Assembly: GCA_030666935.1 (NCBI GenBank)
Contig: DAOUWX010000004.1
Coordinates: 1-29,170 of the forward strand
Length of the DNA stretch: 29,170 bases
Source of the DNA: Atribacterota bacterium
GTDB taxonomy: Bacteria; Atribacterota; Phoenicimicrobiia; Phoenicimicrobiales; Phoenicimicrobiaceae
Direction: 5' to 3'
Below the pieces are notes generated by a model, which did not search any database, was not told the origin of the DNA, and was given only the letters and a program-made list of their open reading frames with translations. This document shows, piece by piece, positions 8,038 to 16,974 of the stretch (position 1 is the first letter of the stretch; each line of letters opens with the position of its first letter). The translations under genes were made by a program, and so were the position numbers.

Positions 8038-9474
8038 ATGAAAGAGATATTAAAAAATATTTTAGATTGGTTAGAACCAAAGGTAAACTATGCTGATTTA
8101 AGATTTGTTCAGACCGAAAAGGAGAATACCGAAGTAGAAAATGGTATCTTATCTTCCTATAATGTCTCAACTGATAGAGGGGTAGGGATACGAGTATTAG
8201 CGGATGGTGTCTGGGGGTTCGCTGCTTCTAATAATTTAGACAAAGCATCTTTACAGGAAACAGCCGCCAAAGCTTTGGATATTGCTCGAGCCTCTGCTCT
8301 TACCAAAAAAGAAGATGTTAAGCTTGCTTACGAAGATAGACATATCGACACTTATATTACTCCGATAACTAAAAATCCCTTCCAGATTAGCCCTGCAGAA
8401 AAGATAGACCTTTTGGTAAAAGCTACCAGGCTGATGCTAAAAGATAAAGTAAAGAAAAGCGAAGGTTCGTTTAGTTTTTACAAGAGTTATAAAATATTTG
8501 TATCTACCGAAGGTTCTGAAATCGAACAGACTATATTTGAATCAGGTGGTGGAATTACAGCTTATGCTATCGGTGAAGGAGATTTCCAAAAACGTTCTTA
8601 TCCTTCCAGTTTTGGAGGGGATTACGCTACCCGGGGATATGAATTTATCGAAGAGATAAATCTATTAGAAAATGCTGAAAGAATAGCTAAGGAAGCTAAT
8701 CAGTTATTAGCTGCTCCTTCTGCTCCGGAAGGGATAACCGATATTGTATTGGGAGGGTCTCAACTTGCGCTTCAGGTTCATGAATCCTGCGGGCATCCTG
8801 TGGAACTGGACAGGGTATTGGGGAAAGAGATTAGCTATGCCGGAGGAAGTTTTTTAACCCTGGATAAATTAAATAATTTTACTTATGGAAGCCCGGAGGT
8901 GACTATAGTAGCTGATGCAACTGTTCCGGGAGGTTTGGGTACTTTCGGTTATGATGATGAAGGCGTCCCTGCCTCCAAAAGTTATCTGGTAAATAAAGGA
9001 AAATTCGTAGGTTATTTAATGTCCAGAGAAGATGCTTTTAAATTAGGACTACCGAGTAACGGTGCCGGCCGGGCGGAAAATTGGAACAGAATCCCCCTGG
9101 TTAGGATGACCAATATCAACTTATTACCGGGAAATTTAGAGCTGGATAAGCTTATAGGAGATATAAAGGAAGGCCTGTATTTAGATTATAATAAGAGCTG
9201 GAGCATAGATGATAAAAGGATAAACTTCCAGTTTGGTACAGAGATTGCCCGGGAAATAAAGAATGGTAAATTAGGAAAAATTTATAAAAACGCAGTCTAC
9301 CAAGGAATAACTCCGGAGTTTTGGAAATCTTGTGACGGGATAAGCTCTGAAAAATATTGGCATATCTGGGGAGTTCCAAATTGTGGTAAAGGCCAGCCGG
9401 GTCAAGCGATGCATGTGGCACATGGCACATCTCCTGCGAGATTCAGAAAGGTAAAGGTAGGTGCTTCCAAATGA
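8038..9474 (+). CDS. tldD: TldD metallopeptidase subunit
   Basis: 478 residues, the usual length. The zinc motif HESCGH (HExxxH, His248, Glu249, His253) is intact, and the C-terminal VPNCGKGQPGQ segment supplies the conserved Cys (449) that completes the site in TldD. A GGTGGTGA SD lies upstream of ATG 8038. TldD and TldE form a heterodimeric peptidase that degrades unfolded peptides in a tunnel between the subunits; in some bacteria it processes ribosomally made peptides such as microcin B17. Its place right behind a peptide importer suggests that imported peptides are its substrate (inference). It overlaps tldE by four bases (ATGA). Confidence 0.95.
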   Translation: MKEILKNILDWLEPKVNYADLRFVQTEKENTEVENGILSSYNVSTDRGVGIRVLADGVWGFAASNNLDKASLQETAAKALDIARASALTKKEDVKLAYEDRHIDTYITPITKNPFQISPAEKIDLLVKATRLMLKDKVKKSEGSFSFYKSYKIFVSTEGSEIEQTIFESGGGITAYAIGEGDFQKRSYPSSFGGDYATRGYEFIEEINLLENAERIAKEANQLLAAPSAPEGITDIVLGGSQLALQVHESCGHPVELDRVLGKEISYAGGSFLTLDKLNNFTYGSPEVTIVADATVPGGLGTFGYDDEGVPASKSYLVNKGKFVGYLMSREDAFKLGLPSNGAGRAENWNRIPLVRMTNINLLPGNLELDKLIGDIKEGLYLDYNKSWSIDDKRINFQFGTEIAREIKNGKLGKIYKNAVYQGITPEFWKSCDGISSEKYWHIWGVPNCGKGQPGQAMHVAHGTSPARFRKVKVGASK

Positions 9475-10811
9475 GAGATATAAATTCAGGGAAAGAACTT
9501 GTTAATAAGATAAAAAATTTTATTAAAAATTATGACTTTGAGATAATTGCTACCGAAGTAAAGAGTGAACTTACCAGATTTGCGGAATCTTACATCCACC
9601 AAAATGTAGCGGAAACCAATCTAAATTTAATTGCAAAGGTAATAAATGAAGATAGAATTAGTGCAGTGGAAATGAACAGTATTGATGAGTCCACTATATC
9701 AAAAAATATAGAAAAGGCAATTGAAGTAACCAAGATTACCCCTAAATTAGATTACCATTATCAATTATTAAAGCCCCAGTCATACAAAATAAAAAGCAAA
9801 TATTCTAAAGATACTGCTAACTTTACCCCTTTAAATCGAGCTCAATTGGTAAGTCAATTAATAAAGGAAGTAAATAAAAAAGGATATGAAGCCGCGGGAG
9901 CTTTTACTACAGAAGAATCTACCCTTCTGGTAGCTAATTCAGAAGGAGTCTTTGCTTTTGACCGGGGAACCAAGGTAGATTTTAATTGTGTTATCACCCG
10001 AGACAATTCTACTGCTTATACCTCATTCATAGACAGTGATATTAATAATTTTAACATAAATAAAATCACCGATGAATTATTAGGAACTGCTTTAAAAAAT
10101 GTGGAACAGATAGAGATTGACCCGGGGGTCTATACGGTTATTCTTTCTCCGGAAGCAGTGTCAGAAATCTTAAACTATACCGGCTATACTGCTTTTAATG
10201 GCAAAATGATTATGGAGAATAAAAGTTTTGTATCCCATAATCGGGGTAAAAAGATTTTTCCGGAAACTATAAATATTTCCGATGATCCTTTTGATGAACT
10301 TACCATGCCCCTACCTTTTGATCTGGTGGGATATCCCCGGGAAAAGATAGACCTCATTAAAGACGGGGTAGTTAAAGACGGAGTTTATGACCATCTCACC
10401 GCCTTAAAATATAATAAAAAATGTACCGGAAACACTTTACCGCCGGAACATGCTTCTTTCGGAGCCCTCCCTTTTAACCTGGTGATGAAAGAAGGGAGTA
10501 ACTCTGTTGAGGAGATGATTTCCTCTACTAAAAAAGGTATTTATATTTCCCGTTTTCATTACGTCAATATACTCAATCCCATGAGCATTCAGTTGACCGG
10601 AATGACCAGAAATGGAACTTTCTTAATAGAAGACGGTAAACTGGGAAGAGCAATAAAGAATATGAGATTCAATACCAGTGTAATAGACATGTTAAAGGCA
10701 GTCGATATGATCTCCAAAGAAAGACAGACAAAATCAGGGTTTATCGGTCCAACCGTTGCCCCCTATCTTCGCACAAATAACTTTACCTTTTCCAGTAAAA
10801 CAAGTTTTTAA
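9471..10811 (+). CDS. pmbA: TldE/PmbA, non-catalytic partner of TldD
   Basis: 446 residues. Overall pattern of the PmbA/TldE family (VAETNLNLIAKV near residue 40, an NPMSIQLTGMTRNGTFLIEDG segment in the C-terminal part, and a C-terminus of the type IGPTVAPYLRTNNFTFS), with no HExxxH motif, as expected for the metal-free subunit. ATG 9471 overlaps the tldD stop by four bases, indicating translational coupling and equal dosage of the two subunits. A small lipoprotein gene follows 49 bases later. Confidence 0.93.
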   Translation: MRDINSGKELVNKIKNFIKNYDFEIIATEVKSELTRFAESYIHQNVAETNLNLIAKVINEDRISAVEMNSIDESTISKNIEKAIEVTKITPKLDYHYQLLKPQSYKIKSKYSKDTANFTPLNRAQLVSQLIKEVNKKGYEAAGAFTTEESTLLVANSEGVFAFDRGTKVDFNCVITRDNSTAYTSFIDSDINNFNINKITDELLGTALKNVEQIEIDPGVYTVILSPEAVSEILNYTGYTAFNGKMIMENKSFVSHNRGKKIFPETINISDDPFDELTMPLPFDLVGYPREKIDLIKDGVVKDGVYDHLTALKYNKKCTGNTLPPEHASFGALPFNLVMKEGSNSVEEMISSTKKGIYISRFHYVNILNPMSIQLTGMTRNGTFLIEDGKLGRAIKNMRFNTSVIDMLKAVDMISKERQTKSGFIGPTVAPYLRTNNFTFSSKTSF

Positions 10812-10815
10812 AAAA

Positions 10816-10840
10816 ACAGGAACATAGAGCCGTTCCCTGT
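10816..10840 (+). terminator. Weak hairpin behind tldE
   Basis: ACAGGAAC (10816-10823) pairs with GTTCCCTGT (10832-10840) apart from one bulged C, around an 8-base loop. It follows an A-run but has no T-run after it, so it is more likely an mRNA-processing or stabilising hairpin than a strong terminator. Translation of the next gene begins only 20 bases later. Confidence 0.3.
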
Positions 10841-10860
10841 AAAAGGAAGGTGTTTAAGAA

Positions 10861-11220
10861 CTGAAGTATAAAAGAGTTTCTTTGATTATATTTATATTAT
10901 TTTTTCTTCTTTTAACCGGTTGTTACAATTGGATATCCAATACAGAATTTACCGGAACAATTTTAAGCGAGAAATATCTTGCGTATGAAAACATAATTGA
11001 AATACAAACTGATGAAGAGTTTGGAGGGAAAATAGTGAACGCAAGATTTCAATTAGCAGTCGAAGGAAAAGAAGGATATGACCCGGGTTTACTAAAATTA
11101 TTAGAGTTAGTAGGAAAAGAATGTTATATGGAAGTAGGTCCCCACGGCGTAGTTTTAAAATGTATTTTAAAATTAGATGGAGAGGATTTTGAAATCCCAA
11201 AAATAGAAATACAGTTTTGA
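10861..11220 (+). CDS. Small lipoprotein of unknown function, probable CTG start
   Basis: About 119 residues. The lipobox LLLTGC and a hydrophobic stretch show a type II signal peptide, anchoring the mature protein at Cys in a membrane. The start matters here. A TTG at 10882 would leave no basic residues before the hydrophobic core, whereas CTG at 10861 adds KYKRVS, giving a normal n-region, and sits 8 bases behind an excellent SD (GGAAGGTG, 10845-10852). The in-frame TAA at 10855 rules out anything further upstream. The mature part is acidic, contains beta-like strands (GEDFEIPKIEIQF at the end) and is not recognised. It is probably the last gene of the importer/TldDE operon and ends 5 bases from a convergent gene. 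Confidence 0.75.
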   Translation: MKYKRVSLIIFILFFLLLTGCYNWISNTEFTGTILSEKYLAYENIIEIQTDEEFGGKIVNARFQLAVEGKEGYDPGLLKLLELVGKECYMEVGPHGVVLKCILKLDGEDFEIPKIEIQF

Positions 11221-11225
11221 TTAAA

Positions 11226-11807
11226 TTATTTCACCGAGGCGATAAAAATATCCTTAATGACCAGGAGATCATCTTTTTTTGGTATTTTTCCCTGAGATAC
11301 ATTTTCAAAAATAGTTCTTCCCAGGGCAGCAACCAAGGAATATAAAAATAAATCTCCGCTTACTTTTTTACCGGAAGATAAAATAACTTCCCCGAACAGG
11401 TCGCCTGCTTCCTTCTGTTTTTTTCTTATTTTTTTGAAGAGTTCATTTATCTTTTTCTTGCTATCTTCCTTTTGCATAAAATCATAGCCAATTCTTTGCA
11501 TAATAATAAAAGTTTTAGAATTTTCTTCTAAAAAATTTATATAAAAATCTACTGTCATTTTTATTCGTTGTTTAACATCATTTGTTATATAAATTATTTC
11601 GCTAATCTTTTTAAAAATCTTTTTTACACTTACTTCCATTAACTGTGAAGCCAAATCTATTTTAGAAGGGAAATAATAATAAATAGTAGGTTTTTTTATT
11701 CCTGAAAGCTGAGCGATATCATCCATAGTGGCTTCATAGAAACTTTTTTTAAAGAAAATCTCCCGGGCTGCCTCTAAAATTATTTCCTTTTTATTAATAT
11801 TTTCCAT
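11226..11807 (-). CDS. TetR/AcrR-family transcriptional regulator
   Basis: 193 residues from ATG 11807. An upstream in-frame GTG at 11819 would add four residues, but the ATG gives a one-base overlap (TAATG) with the stop of the barrel gene, the same coupling seen in the permease pair. The N-terminal helix-turn-helix is textbook: ILEAAREIFFKK, then MDDIAQLSGIKKPTIYYYF (about 28-46). The C-terminal ligand domain is not informative. It is the last gene of the RND operon. A perfect palindrome of the kind TetR proteins bind lies in the promoter of that operon (16951-16964), which suggests autoregulation. The inducing ligand is probably hydrophobic, but this is inference. Confidence 0.92.
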   Translation of the reverse strand: MENINKKEIILEAAREIFFKKSFYEATMDDIAQLSGIKKPTIYYYFPSKIDLASQLMEVSVKKIFKKISEIIYITNDVKQRIKMTVDFYINFLEENSKTFIIMQRIGYDFMQKEDSKKKINELFKKIRKKQKEAGDLFGEVILSSGKKVSGDLFLYSLVAALGRTIFENVSQGKIPKKDDLLVIKDIFIASVK

Positions 11808-13042
11808 TAGAAAGACCACTCTCCCATCAAGTATAGTCCCTCTGCGCTTCCCATCTGTCCCAGCTTTGAAGTTTGGTCACCTGAAACAGAAACATAAGAA
11901 AGAGTAACTGAAAAATCATCAGTGAAATCATAACTGGCCCCAACAGAATTTATCATACTCCCATCGTGAAGGCTGATTATACCTAAATAGTTAGGAGTAA
12001 GTTTACTGTCTTCTAATTCCTTTCTGGCATTTAAAGAGATATAAGGAGAACATTGGTCACCTTCTTCAAAGACAAAGCCCCAGATGAAGCCCACATTTAA
12101 ATAAAGGTCAAAAGAGGTAGTGTAATCTGCACCGATTACTGCTTTTATGTAAGGGTCTTTTAATAAATCTTCACCTTGCACTTGCCAGGGTTGGGGGATG
12201 ATATAAGCCAGATCACCTCTTAAAGTAGCACCTTCAATGCCCGGGAAATCTCCCTGGAATTCAAAGCCAAAAACATCTTTTTTAGGATACCCCAAGCCCA
12301 GATTTAAAGTCATTCCGGAAACACCGGGAATAGGTTCTACGGTTTCAGGGTAACCATTAAAGTAATATCCGTTATAATAACTAATAGCTGCATCGAAAGA
12401 GGTGAAACTTCTTCCTAATTTTATTCCCCAAACCGGATTTCCCGGAAGAGCATAGGTTATATTAACAGAGGTTATTTCTATTCCTTGAGCTTGAAATTGA
12501 GGAGCAAACATAGAAAGGTAGATTTGCTCTTCGTATTTTTCTGGCATATAAGAAGAGACAAAAGAAGGAAGGATTATGGTTTGCAAATAGGTAATATCAT
12601 TAAAATAATAAATTGCATCAGCGGCCAATACTGCGTTTTTTTGGGTCATAGATGTAAAAGATATTCCAGGCGGCAGAGGATTAAAATTATCTAGAGGGCT
12701 GAACATATCCGCAGATCCCCAACTTACAATTAATCTACCTACCTTTAAATCCGAGTTAGGAATAAGGTCATAAGCACTAATATAGAGTTCTTTAGGAATT
12801 ATCATGAATGGAGTATCGGCAAAAGAATTGTCTGTATATTTAATTAAAAGCTCTCCTTCTGCAAAAATATCATCAGTAAAACTATGAACATAATTAAGGT
12901 CTAAATTTAGAGTATTGTTCAGATTGCTCTCTGTAAAATTGTATCCTCCTGAATAGGTTAAACTCCCGGAAAAATCTCCAGCAAAAACAGAAGCTGAAAA
13001 TAATAAAATGATAAATGCTGCCAAAAAAATATTTCTTTTCAT
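11807..13042 (-). CDS. Predicted outer-membrane beta-barrel protein of the RND lipid-export operon (DUF1302-like)
   Basis: 411 residues. Residues 1-21 are a signal peptide (ends ASVFA). The mature part alternates aromatic and polar residues in strand-like runs and ends in the outer-membrane signature Phe (YLMGEWSF). The segment LKVGRLIVSWGSADMFSPLD resembles the GRQ-xx-WG-x-NPxD hallmark of DUF1302-type barrels, which occur beside RND transporters and LolA-like proteins. An SD AAGGAG precedes ATG 13042. It is separated from the upstream LolA-like gene by a 316-base repeat-filled gap and is translationally coupled to the TetR gene. It probably forms the outer-membrane exit or entry port. The exact family is uncertain; the barrel call is good. 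Confidence 0.78.
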   Translation of the reverse strand: MKRNIFLAAFIILLFSASVFAGDFSGSLTYSGGYNFTESNLNNTLNLDLNYVHSFTDDIFAEGELLIKYTDNSFADTPFMIIPKELYISAYDLIPNSDLKVGRLIVSWGSADMFSPLDNFNPLPPGISFTSMTQKNAVLAADAIYYFNDITYLQTIILPSFVSSYMPEKYEEQIYLSMFAPQFQAQGIEITSVNITYALPGNPVWGIKLGRSFTSFDAAISYYNGYYFNGYPETVEPIPGVSGMTLNLGLGYPKKDVFGFEFQGDFPGIEGATLRGDLAYIIPQPWQVQGEDLLKDPYIKAVIGADYTTSFDLYLNVGFIWGFVFEEGDQCSPYISLNARKELEDSKLTPNYLGIISLHDGSMINSVGASYDFTDDFSVTLSYVSVSGDQTSKLGQMGSAEGLYLMGEWSF

Positions 13043-13133
13043 AATTATGTTTTTTCTCCTTATTATTGTTAACTAATTAATGTTAATTTTAATTGACCAA
13101 TTCGTAGTACAGATGTCTCGCCTGTCTATTAAT

Positions 13134-13201
13134 GTCATTCCCACGAAAGTGGGAATTCAAAATAATATTTAAAGATAGATTACCGTTTCCACGGGAATGA
13201 C
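13134..13201. repeat. GTCATTCCC...GGGAATGAC inverted repeat element
   Basis: GTCATTCCC at 13134-13142 and GGGAATGAC at 13193-13201 are inverted copies. The left half also folds on itself (TCCCACGAAAGTGGGA). Shorter relatives occur at 19220-19261 and 27685-27712. Such elements are scattered through many bacterial genomes as small non-coding mobile or REP-like repeats. Confidence 0.65.
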
Positions 13202-13256
13202 AGAAGTGTGGGTGTATAGCCACATTTCCCTACTTACATCTTGCAACCTAACTTAT

Positions 13257-13357
13257 TAATTCTTTACTCATCACTCATCACGTATTACTGTATTTCCCCT
13301 ATACGCTCCGCGCTCTTTTTCTTTACTAAATACTATTCACTAATGACTAACGACTGT
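13257..13357. repeat. Composite phrase repeat behind the LolA-like gene
   Basis: Read on the minus strand, the LolA-like stop codon is followed by gtcgttagt...attagtgaatagt, then gcgcggagcgtatag, then gtaatacgtgatgagtgatgag. Reverse-oriented relatives of the last block occur at 18240-18275, and the first block recurs behind rtcB (20884) and serS (22296). Confidence 0.55.
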
Positions 13358-13358
13358 T

Positions 13359-14126
13359 TTAAAGTGTCGGCTTCTTTAACGTCCTGATACTAAAGAAACT
13401 GGATGATAATTCTACATCATATTCCATTTCTTTTATTACAATCTTAGTTTTTTTATTCTCTTCTGTGTCAGTAAATACTATCTCCATCGGGGTAATTTTT
13501 CCTTTATCATCAATCTTTATCTGTGTAATTTCTAAAGTTTTAATAAGATTTTCGCTCATATCGTAAAATTCTACTTTTTTGGTATAAAACTTTTCCTTAT
13601 CCACCGCGATTATGATTTTCTTATAAGATGTATCTTCATCACTTGGTATAACTTCTATGATATATACGCTCTCTGTCTCTTCCAGCAATTTTTTTTCATA
13701 ATCCTTATCTTCAAAATTCATACCCATATCTTCGTAAGAAAGGCCTGTTCCCATAAATTCATCACCTTTTGAAGACCCGGCGATTCTCCTTGCTTTACCA
13801 TAGGCAGGCATGTATAAATATATTTTTTCACCATCATCAATGTTTAGAAGAGTTACACCCTTTACCGATTTAGGAGAAAGAAACCTAACAAGGGTGCTGC
13901 TCTTTTCGTCTTCTCCCTCTTGAGAGAACATTATCATCTCTCTTACTTCCTCATTTCCTTTCTCATCTATTAAGATCATTTCGGAAATAGTTTTTTGAGT
14001 AGTAAAATCAGGCGCCGTCTCTTCCATTTTATCCGTAATTTCATCCACGGTTATAGCAGATGCTGCATTTATGGAAAATAAGAAAACAAGTATCGTTAAA
14101 ATATACACCTCAAGTTTTAATTTCAT
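13359..14126 (-). CDS. LolA-like periplasmic protein (outer-membrane lipoprotein-sorting family)
   Basis: 255 residues with a signal peptide (cleavage near NAASA, about residue 24) and no lipobox. The mature part is strand-rich with the family pattern MIMFSQEG...LVRFLSPKSVKGVTLLNID and a YMPAYGKARRIAGSSKGDEF segment, then FMGTGLSYEDM, characteristic of the LolA-like group found next to MMPL transporters. Such proteins have a half-barrel fold that shields acyl chains and are expected to ferry lipid across the periplasm. Its ATG overlaps the end of the RND gene by four bases, so the two are made together. Confidence 0.88.
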   Translation of the reverse strand: MKLKLEVYILTILVFLFSINAASAITVDEITDKMEETAPDFTTQKTISEMILIDEKGNEEVREMIMFSQEGEDEKSSTLVRFLSPKSVKGVTLLNIDDGEKIYLYMPAYGKARRIAGSSKGDEFMGTGLSYEDMGMNFEDKDYEKKLLEETESVYIIEVIPSDEDTSYKKIIIAVDKEKFYTKKVEFYDMSENLIKTLEITQIKIDDKGKITPMEIVFTDTEENKKTKIVIKEMEYDVELSSSFFSIRTLKKPTL

Positions 14127-16906
14127 TTCTTCTTTGCCTCCTCTTTAAACTTTATATTATTTAATAAGATGGGAAGTAGGATTAAAGTATAGATTACACT
14201 TAAAACCATTACACTCCCGATAAGTTTACCAAATACGGCCATCATTCCAAAATCTGAAAAACCGAGTATAAAAAGTCCTGCTGCCACTGCGATAGAATTA
14301 AAAACAATGGCTCGACCGGTTCCGGTTAAGGTGATTTTCATAGCTTCAATTTTTGATCTTTTTCTCAGTTCATTTTTATATCGAGAAATATAATGGATGG
14401 TATAATCAATTCCTGCTCCTATGGCAATACTGGCAACCATTATGGTGCCTATATTTAAATCGATATTTAGAAGACCCATTATACCAAAGGCGGTGATTAT
14501 GGTCAGAGTAATCGGTATCATAGCAAATAATCCTACAAGGAGAGAGCCGAATTGAAGCACAAGCATGATAGATACTGCAAAAAATGCTGCAATTATACTC
14601 TTTATCTGCCCCCTGAATAGACTGTTGTTTATCTTATCGTTAATTACCGGAATCCCGGTTAGTTGGAAAGAGACCTCTATGTCTCCATTATCATCCGGAA
14701 GGTAAACCACTTTATCCATTAAATACCACAGGATATCTTTTTCCTCATCGTTTAGATTCTCTCCTATAAGTTTTTCCGTTTCAGTTTGAGCAAATCTTAC
14801 TTTTTCTCTCTCCCGCACAATTTTCTTGGAATCCTCCAATACTTCTTGAAGGTAGATGGCATCATCCTCTATTAATTCTATCGTTTCCATCAATTCTTTT
14901 AATAAATCATCTTGAGATTTTTTCTCTCTTATATAGTCAGTAAGTATAGGGACTAAGTCTGAGCTATCTATTCCTAAATCTTCAATCTCCAATAAAGATA
15001 CGGTTAAAATTTCATTTATGAATTCCTCAGTATCTTTTTCAAACTCAGAGCCAGGTGTACCGGAAATTTTTATAAGCCCTTCTCTTAATTCTTCTTGGTT
15101 TTCCATCTTAATGCCTTTTGCCTTAAGGGAAGAAATAATCTCATCAACAAGGTAAGCATAATATTCTGCTTTTGCCTCTTCATTTACTTCGGAAAATTCA
15201 ATTGTACTAACCTTTTTGGGTATACCGTTAATGAATTCTTCCATTTGTTCTATTGCCTGTTCAAGGGCACTGGAGGCCATCTCTTTGGTTCTAACCTGTA
15301 ATAAAGTATCTTCATCATTATCGCCAATCATATTAGTGATATACTCATTATCTCCGGCAAAAAACCATAAATTGTCAATTTTTTCTTCTTGTGCCGGAAT
15401 TATATTTTTGCTCTCCATGGCATCATTAAGTTGTACTAAAAAATCGGTAATCGATGATGGTTCACCTAGGGAGGGAAACGTTTTTGCATAATCGCCAATC
15501 TTTTTCATCTGTCTTAATACATAAGGGTTTTTTACATTATTTGATTCGGTATAGACGTAAAGAAAATCTGTGCCACCAAATTTTTCATTAAAATAATTCA
15601 TAGTTTTTACTATTTTATTATCTTTGCCTAATCTTGATTCTATTGATGATTCAGTGGTGACTCTTGTGCCCAAGGCTACAGACATTACCACTATTATTAA
15701 TACACCGATTAAAAATACTTTCTTTTTTTGTAATATTGATTGGCCTATTAATCTTAAAAGCCTGGTAATCACATCATTAGCTTCGTGTGAAAATTTCTCA
15801 TGGATTTTAGCCGGCGGGAAAATGGTAAAAAATGACCCTAATAAAAAAGTTGCCAGAACAAAGGCAAAAAATATTCCCATAGTGGAAAAAATTCCGAATT
15901 CAGTCATGGGCCTTACGATGGCAGCGGTAAGGGATAGAAATCCGGCCATAGTAGTAAGTGCACTCATGAGTATAGGAATAAAAATATGTCGAATAGTTCT
16001 ATTAACTGCCTTAACCGGTTCAAGGGTATGCCTTTCTTCGTAATATCTGCTTATAAAGTGTATGCCATAGGCCGTGGCCAAGGATATCATTAATACTGGC
16101 ATAGCAGAAATCATCATGGTAACAGTTTTACCGGTTGATGATACAAATCCCAAGACCCAAAAAGAAGCCAGCATAGCAACAATAATAGGTAAAAATACGC
16201 CACGAAAGCTCCTGAAGCAGAAATATAGAACTAAAAGTATAATGATAGCGGCAATAATAGCTAATTTCATGGTATCCCAGGAACCTTCAGAAATCTCTGC
16301 GGCTATAAGAGGCATTCCAAAGTAATGTAACTGTAAGGTTTGGCCTTTTAAAGGCTCTACTATATTCTCCAACCCCTCTTTAAGTTCTGTTCCTTCTATG
16401 TCGCGCACTATTTCTACCATTATCAGGGCAACATTTCCATCTTCTGAAATAAATTTCCCTCTTACCAGGTTATCATTTAAGAGAGAATTTTTAAGTTCTT
16501 TGGCCTCCACGTCGCTTTCCGGAAATACTTCCACTAAATCTTTTACTTCGAGGCCTACATCTGTAGTGATAATTTTAGGCATATTTAGAAAAGAATTTAC
16601 CGACTTTACAAAGGGAGCTTCTTCTAATTTTTCTGTAATGCTTTTAACTCTTTCAAGATTTTCTAAAGTAAAAAGGTCTTCGTACTCAAGGGATATCATT
16701 GACATATGTGCTTGAGAGCCCCCAAATTTTTCGATTACTTCACTGTAAAATTTTATATCAGGGTCATCTTCAGAGATATATTTAGTGATATCATCCTCAA
16801 TTTTAAGATTTTTCACCTGCATTCCGGCGAAAATAGTAATAAGAATTATTACAATAAATATAGGTTTTGCATATTTAGTGATAAAGTTTGCGAGTTTTTT
16901 CATCAT
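14123..16906 (-). CDS. RND/MMPL-family transporter
   Basis: 927 residues, single polypeptide with two RND halves. Half one: membrane segment at about 12-28, a periplasmic domain (30-210), then hydrophobic segments around LAIIAAIIILLVLYFCFRSF and onwards. Half two starts near 400 and ends with clustered segments including the conserved IAIGAGIDYTIHYISRYKNE. The second periplasmic domain contains a long acidic helical, probably coiled-coil, insertion (roughly 510-720). This architecture matches the MMPL/HpnN group that moves lipids or other hydrophobic molecules using proton motive force. Start: ATG 16906 (a second ATG follows directly), with AAAGGAG nine bases upstream. It is the first gene of the TetR-controlled operon. 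Confidence 0.92.
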   Translation of the reverse strand: MMKKLANFITKYAKPIFIVIILITIFAGMQVKNLKIEDDITKYISEDDPDIKFYSEVIEKFGGSQAHMSMISLEYEDLFTLENLERVKSITEKLEEAPFVKSVNSFLNMPKIITTDVGLEVKDLVEVFPESDVEAKELKNSLLNDNLVRGKFISEDGNVALIMVEIVRDIEGTELKEGLENIVEPLKGQTLQLHYFGMPLIAAEISEGSWDTMKLAIIAAIIILLVLYFCFRSFRGVFLPIIVAMLASFWVLGFVSSTGKTVTMMISAMPVLMISLATAYGIHFISRYYEERHTLEPVKAVNRTIRHIFIPILMSALTTMAGFLSLTAAIVRPMTEFGIFSTMGIFFAFVLATFLLGSFFTIFPPAKIHEKFSHEANDVITRLLRLIGQSILQKKKVFLIGVLIIVVMSVALGTRVTTESSIESRLGKDNKIVKTMNYFNEKFGGTDFLYVYTESNNVKNPYVLRQMKKIGDYAKTFPSLGEPSSITDFLVQLNDAMESKNIIPAQEEKIDNLWFFAGDNEYITNMIGDNDEDTLLQVRTKEMASSALEQAIEQMEEFINGIPKKVSTIEFSEVNEEAKAEYYAYLVDEIISSLKAKGIKMENQEELREGLIKISGTPGSEFEKDTEEFINEILTVSLLEIEDLGIDSSDLVPILTDYIREKKSQDDLLKELMETIELIEDDAIYLQEVLEDSKKIVREREKVRFAQTETEKLIGENLNDEEKDILWYLMDKVVYLPDDNGDIEVSFQLTGIPVINDKINNSLFRGQIKSIIAAFFAVSIMLVLQFGSLLVGLFAMIPITLTIITAFGIMGLLNIDLNIGTIMVASIAIGAGIDYTIHYISRYKNELRKRSKIEAMKITLTGTGRAIVFNSIAVAAGLFILGFSDFGMMAVFGKLIGSVMVLSVIYTLILLPILLNNIKFKEEAKKK

Positions 16907-16944
16907 TTAGCTCTTGCTCCTTTCGAAATTATTTATCAACTTTT

Positions 16945-16974
16945 ATTATAACTGACCGGTCAGTCGAAAGTCAA
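16945..16974 (-). promoter_or_regulatory. Promoter of the RND operon
   Basis: On the minus strand TTGACT (16974-16969) and a perfect TATAAT (16950-16945) are separated by 18 bases. The predicted transcript starts near 16938, leaving a leader of about 30 bases with AAAGGAG before the ATG. The spacer contains the palindromic operator described separately. Confidence 0.85.
16951..16964. promoter_or_regulatory. Probable TetR operator
   Basis: ACTGACCGGTCAGT is a perfect 14-base palindrome directly abutting the -10 box and lying wholly within the promoter spacer, where bound repressor would block RNA polymerase. TetR-family operators often have a CCGG centre like this one. The obvious binder is the TetR protein encoded at the end of the same operon. 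Confidence 0.8.

Larger units (their letters stand above)
13043..13358. other. Repeat-filled intergenic gap inside the RND operon
   Basis: No ORF of note. It holds a degenerate small hairpin (ACAGATGTCTCGCCTGT, 13109-13125), an inverted GTCATTCCC element (13134-13201) and a run of short phrases directly behind the LolA-like stop codon (13257-13357). The barrel gene may have its own promoter here, but no convincing -35/-10 pair is seen on the minus strand. Confidence 0.6.

Noticed and set aside
15624..16043. 139-codon ORF opposite the RND gene
   Set aside because: Antisense shadow of a well-supported RND/MMPL protein.
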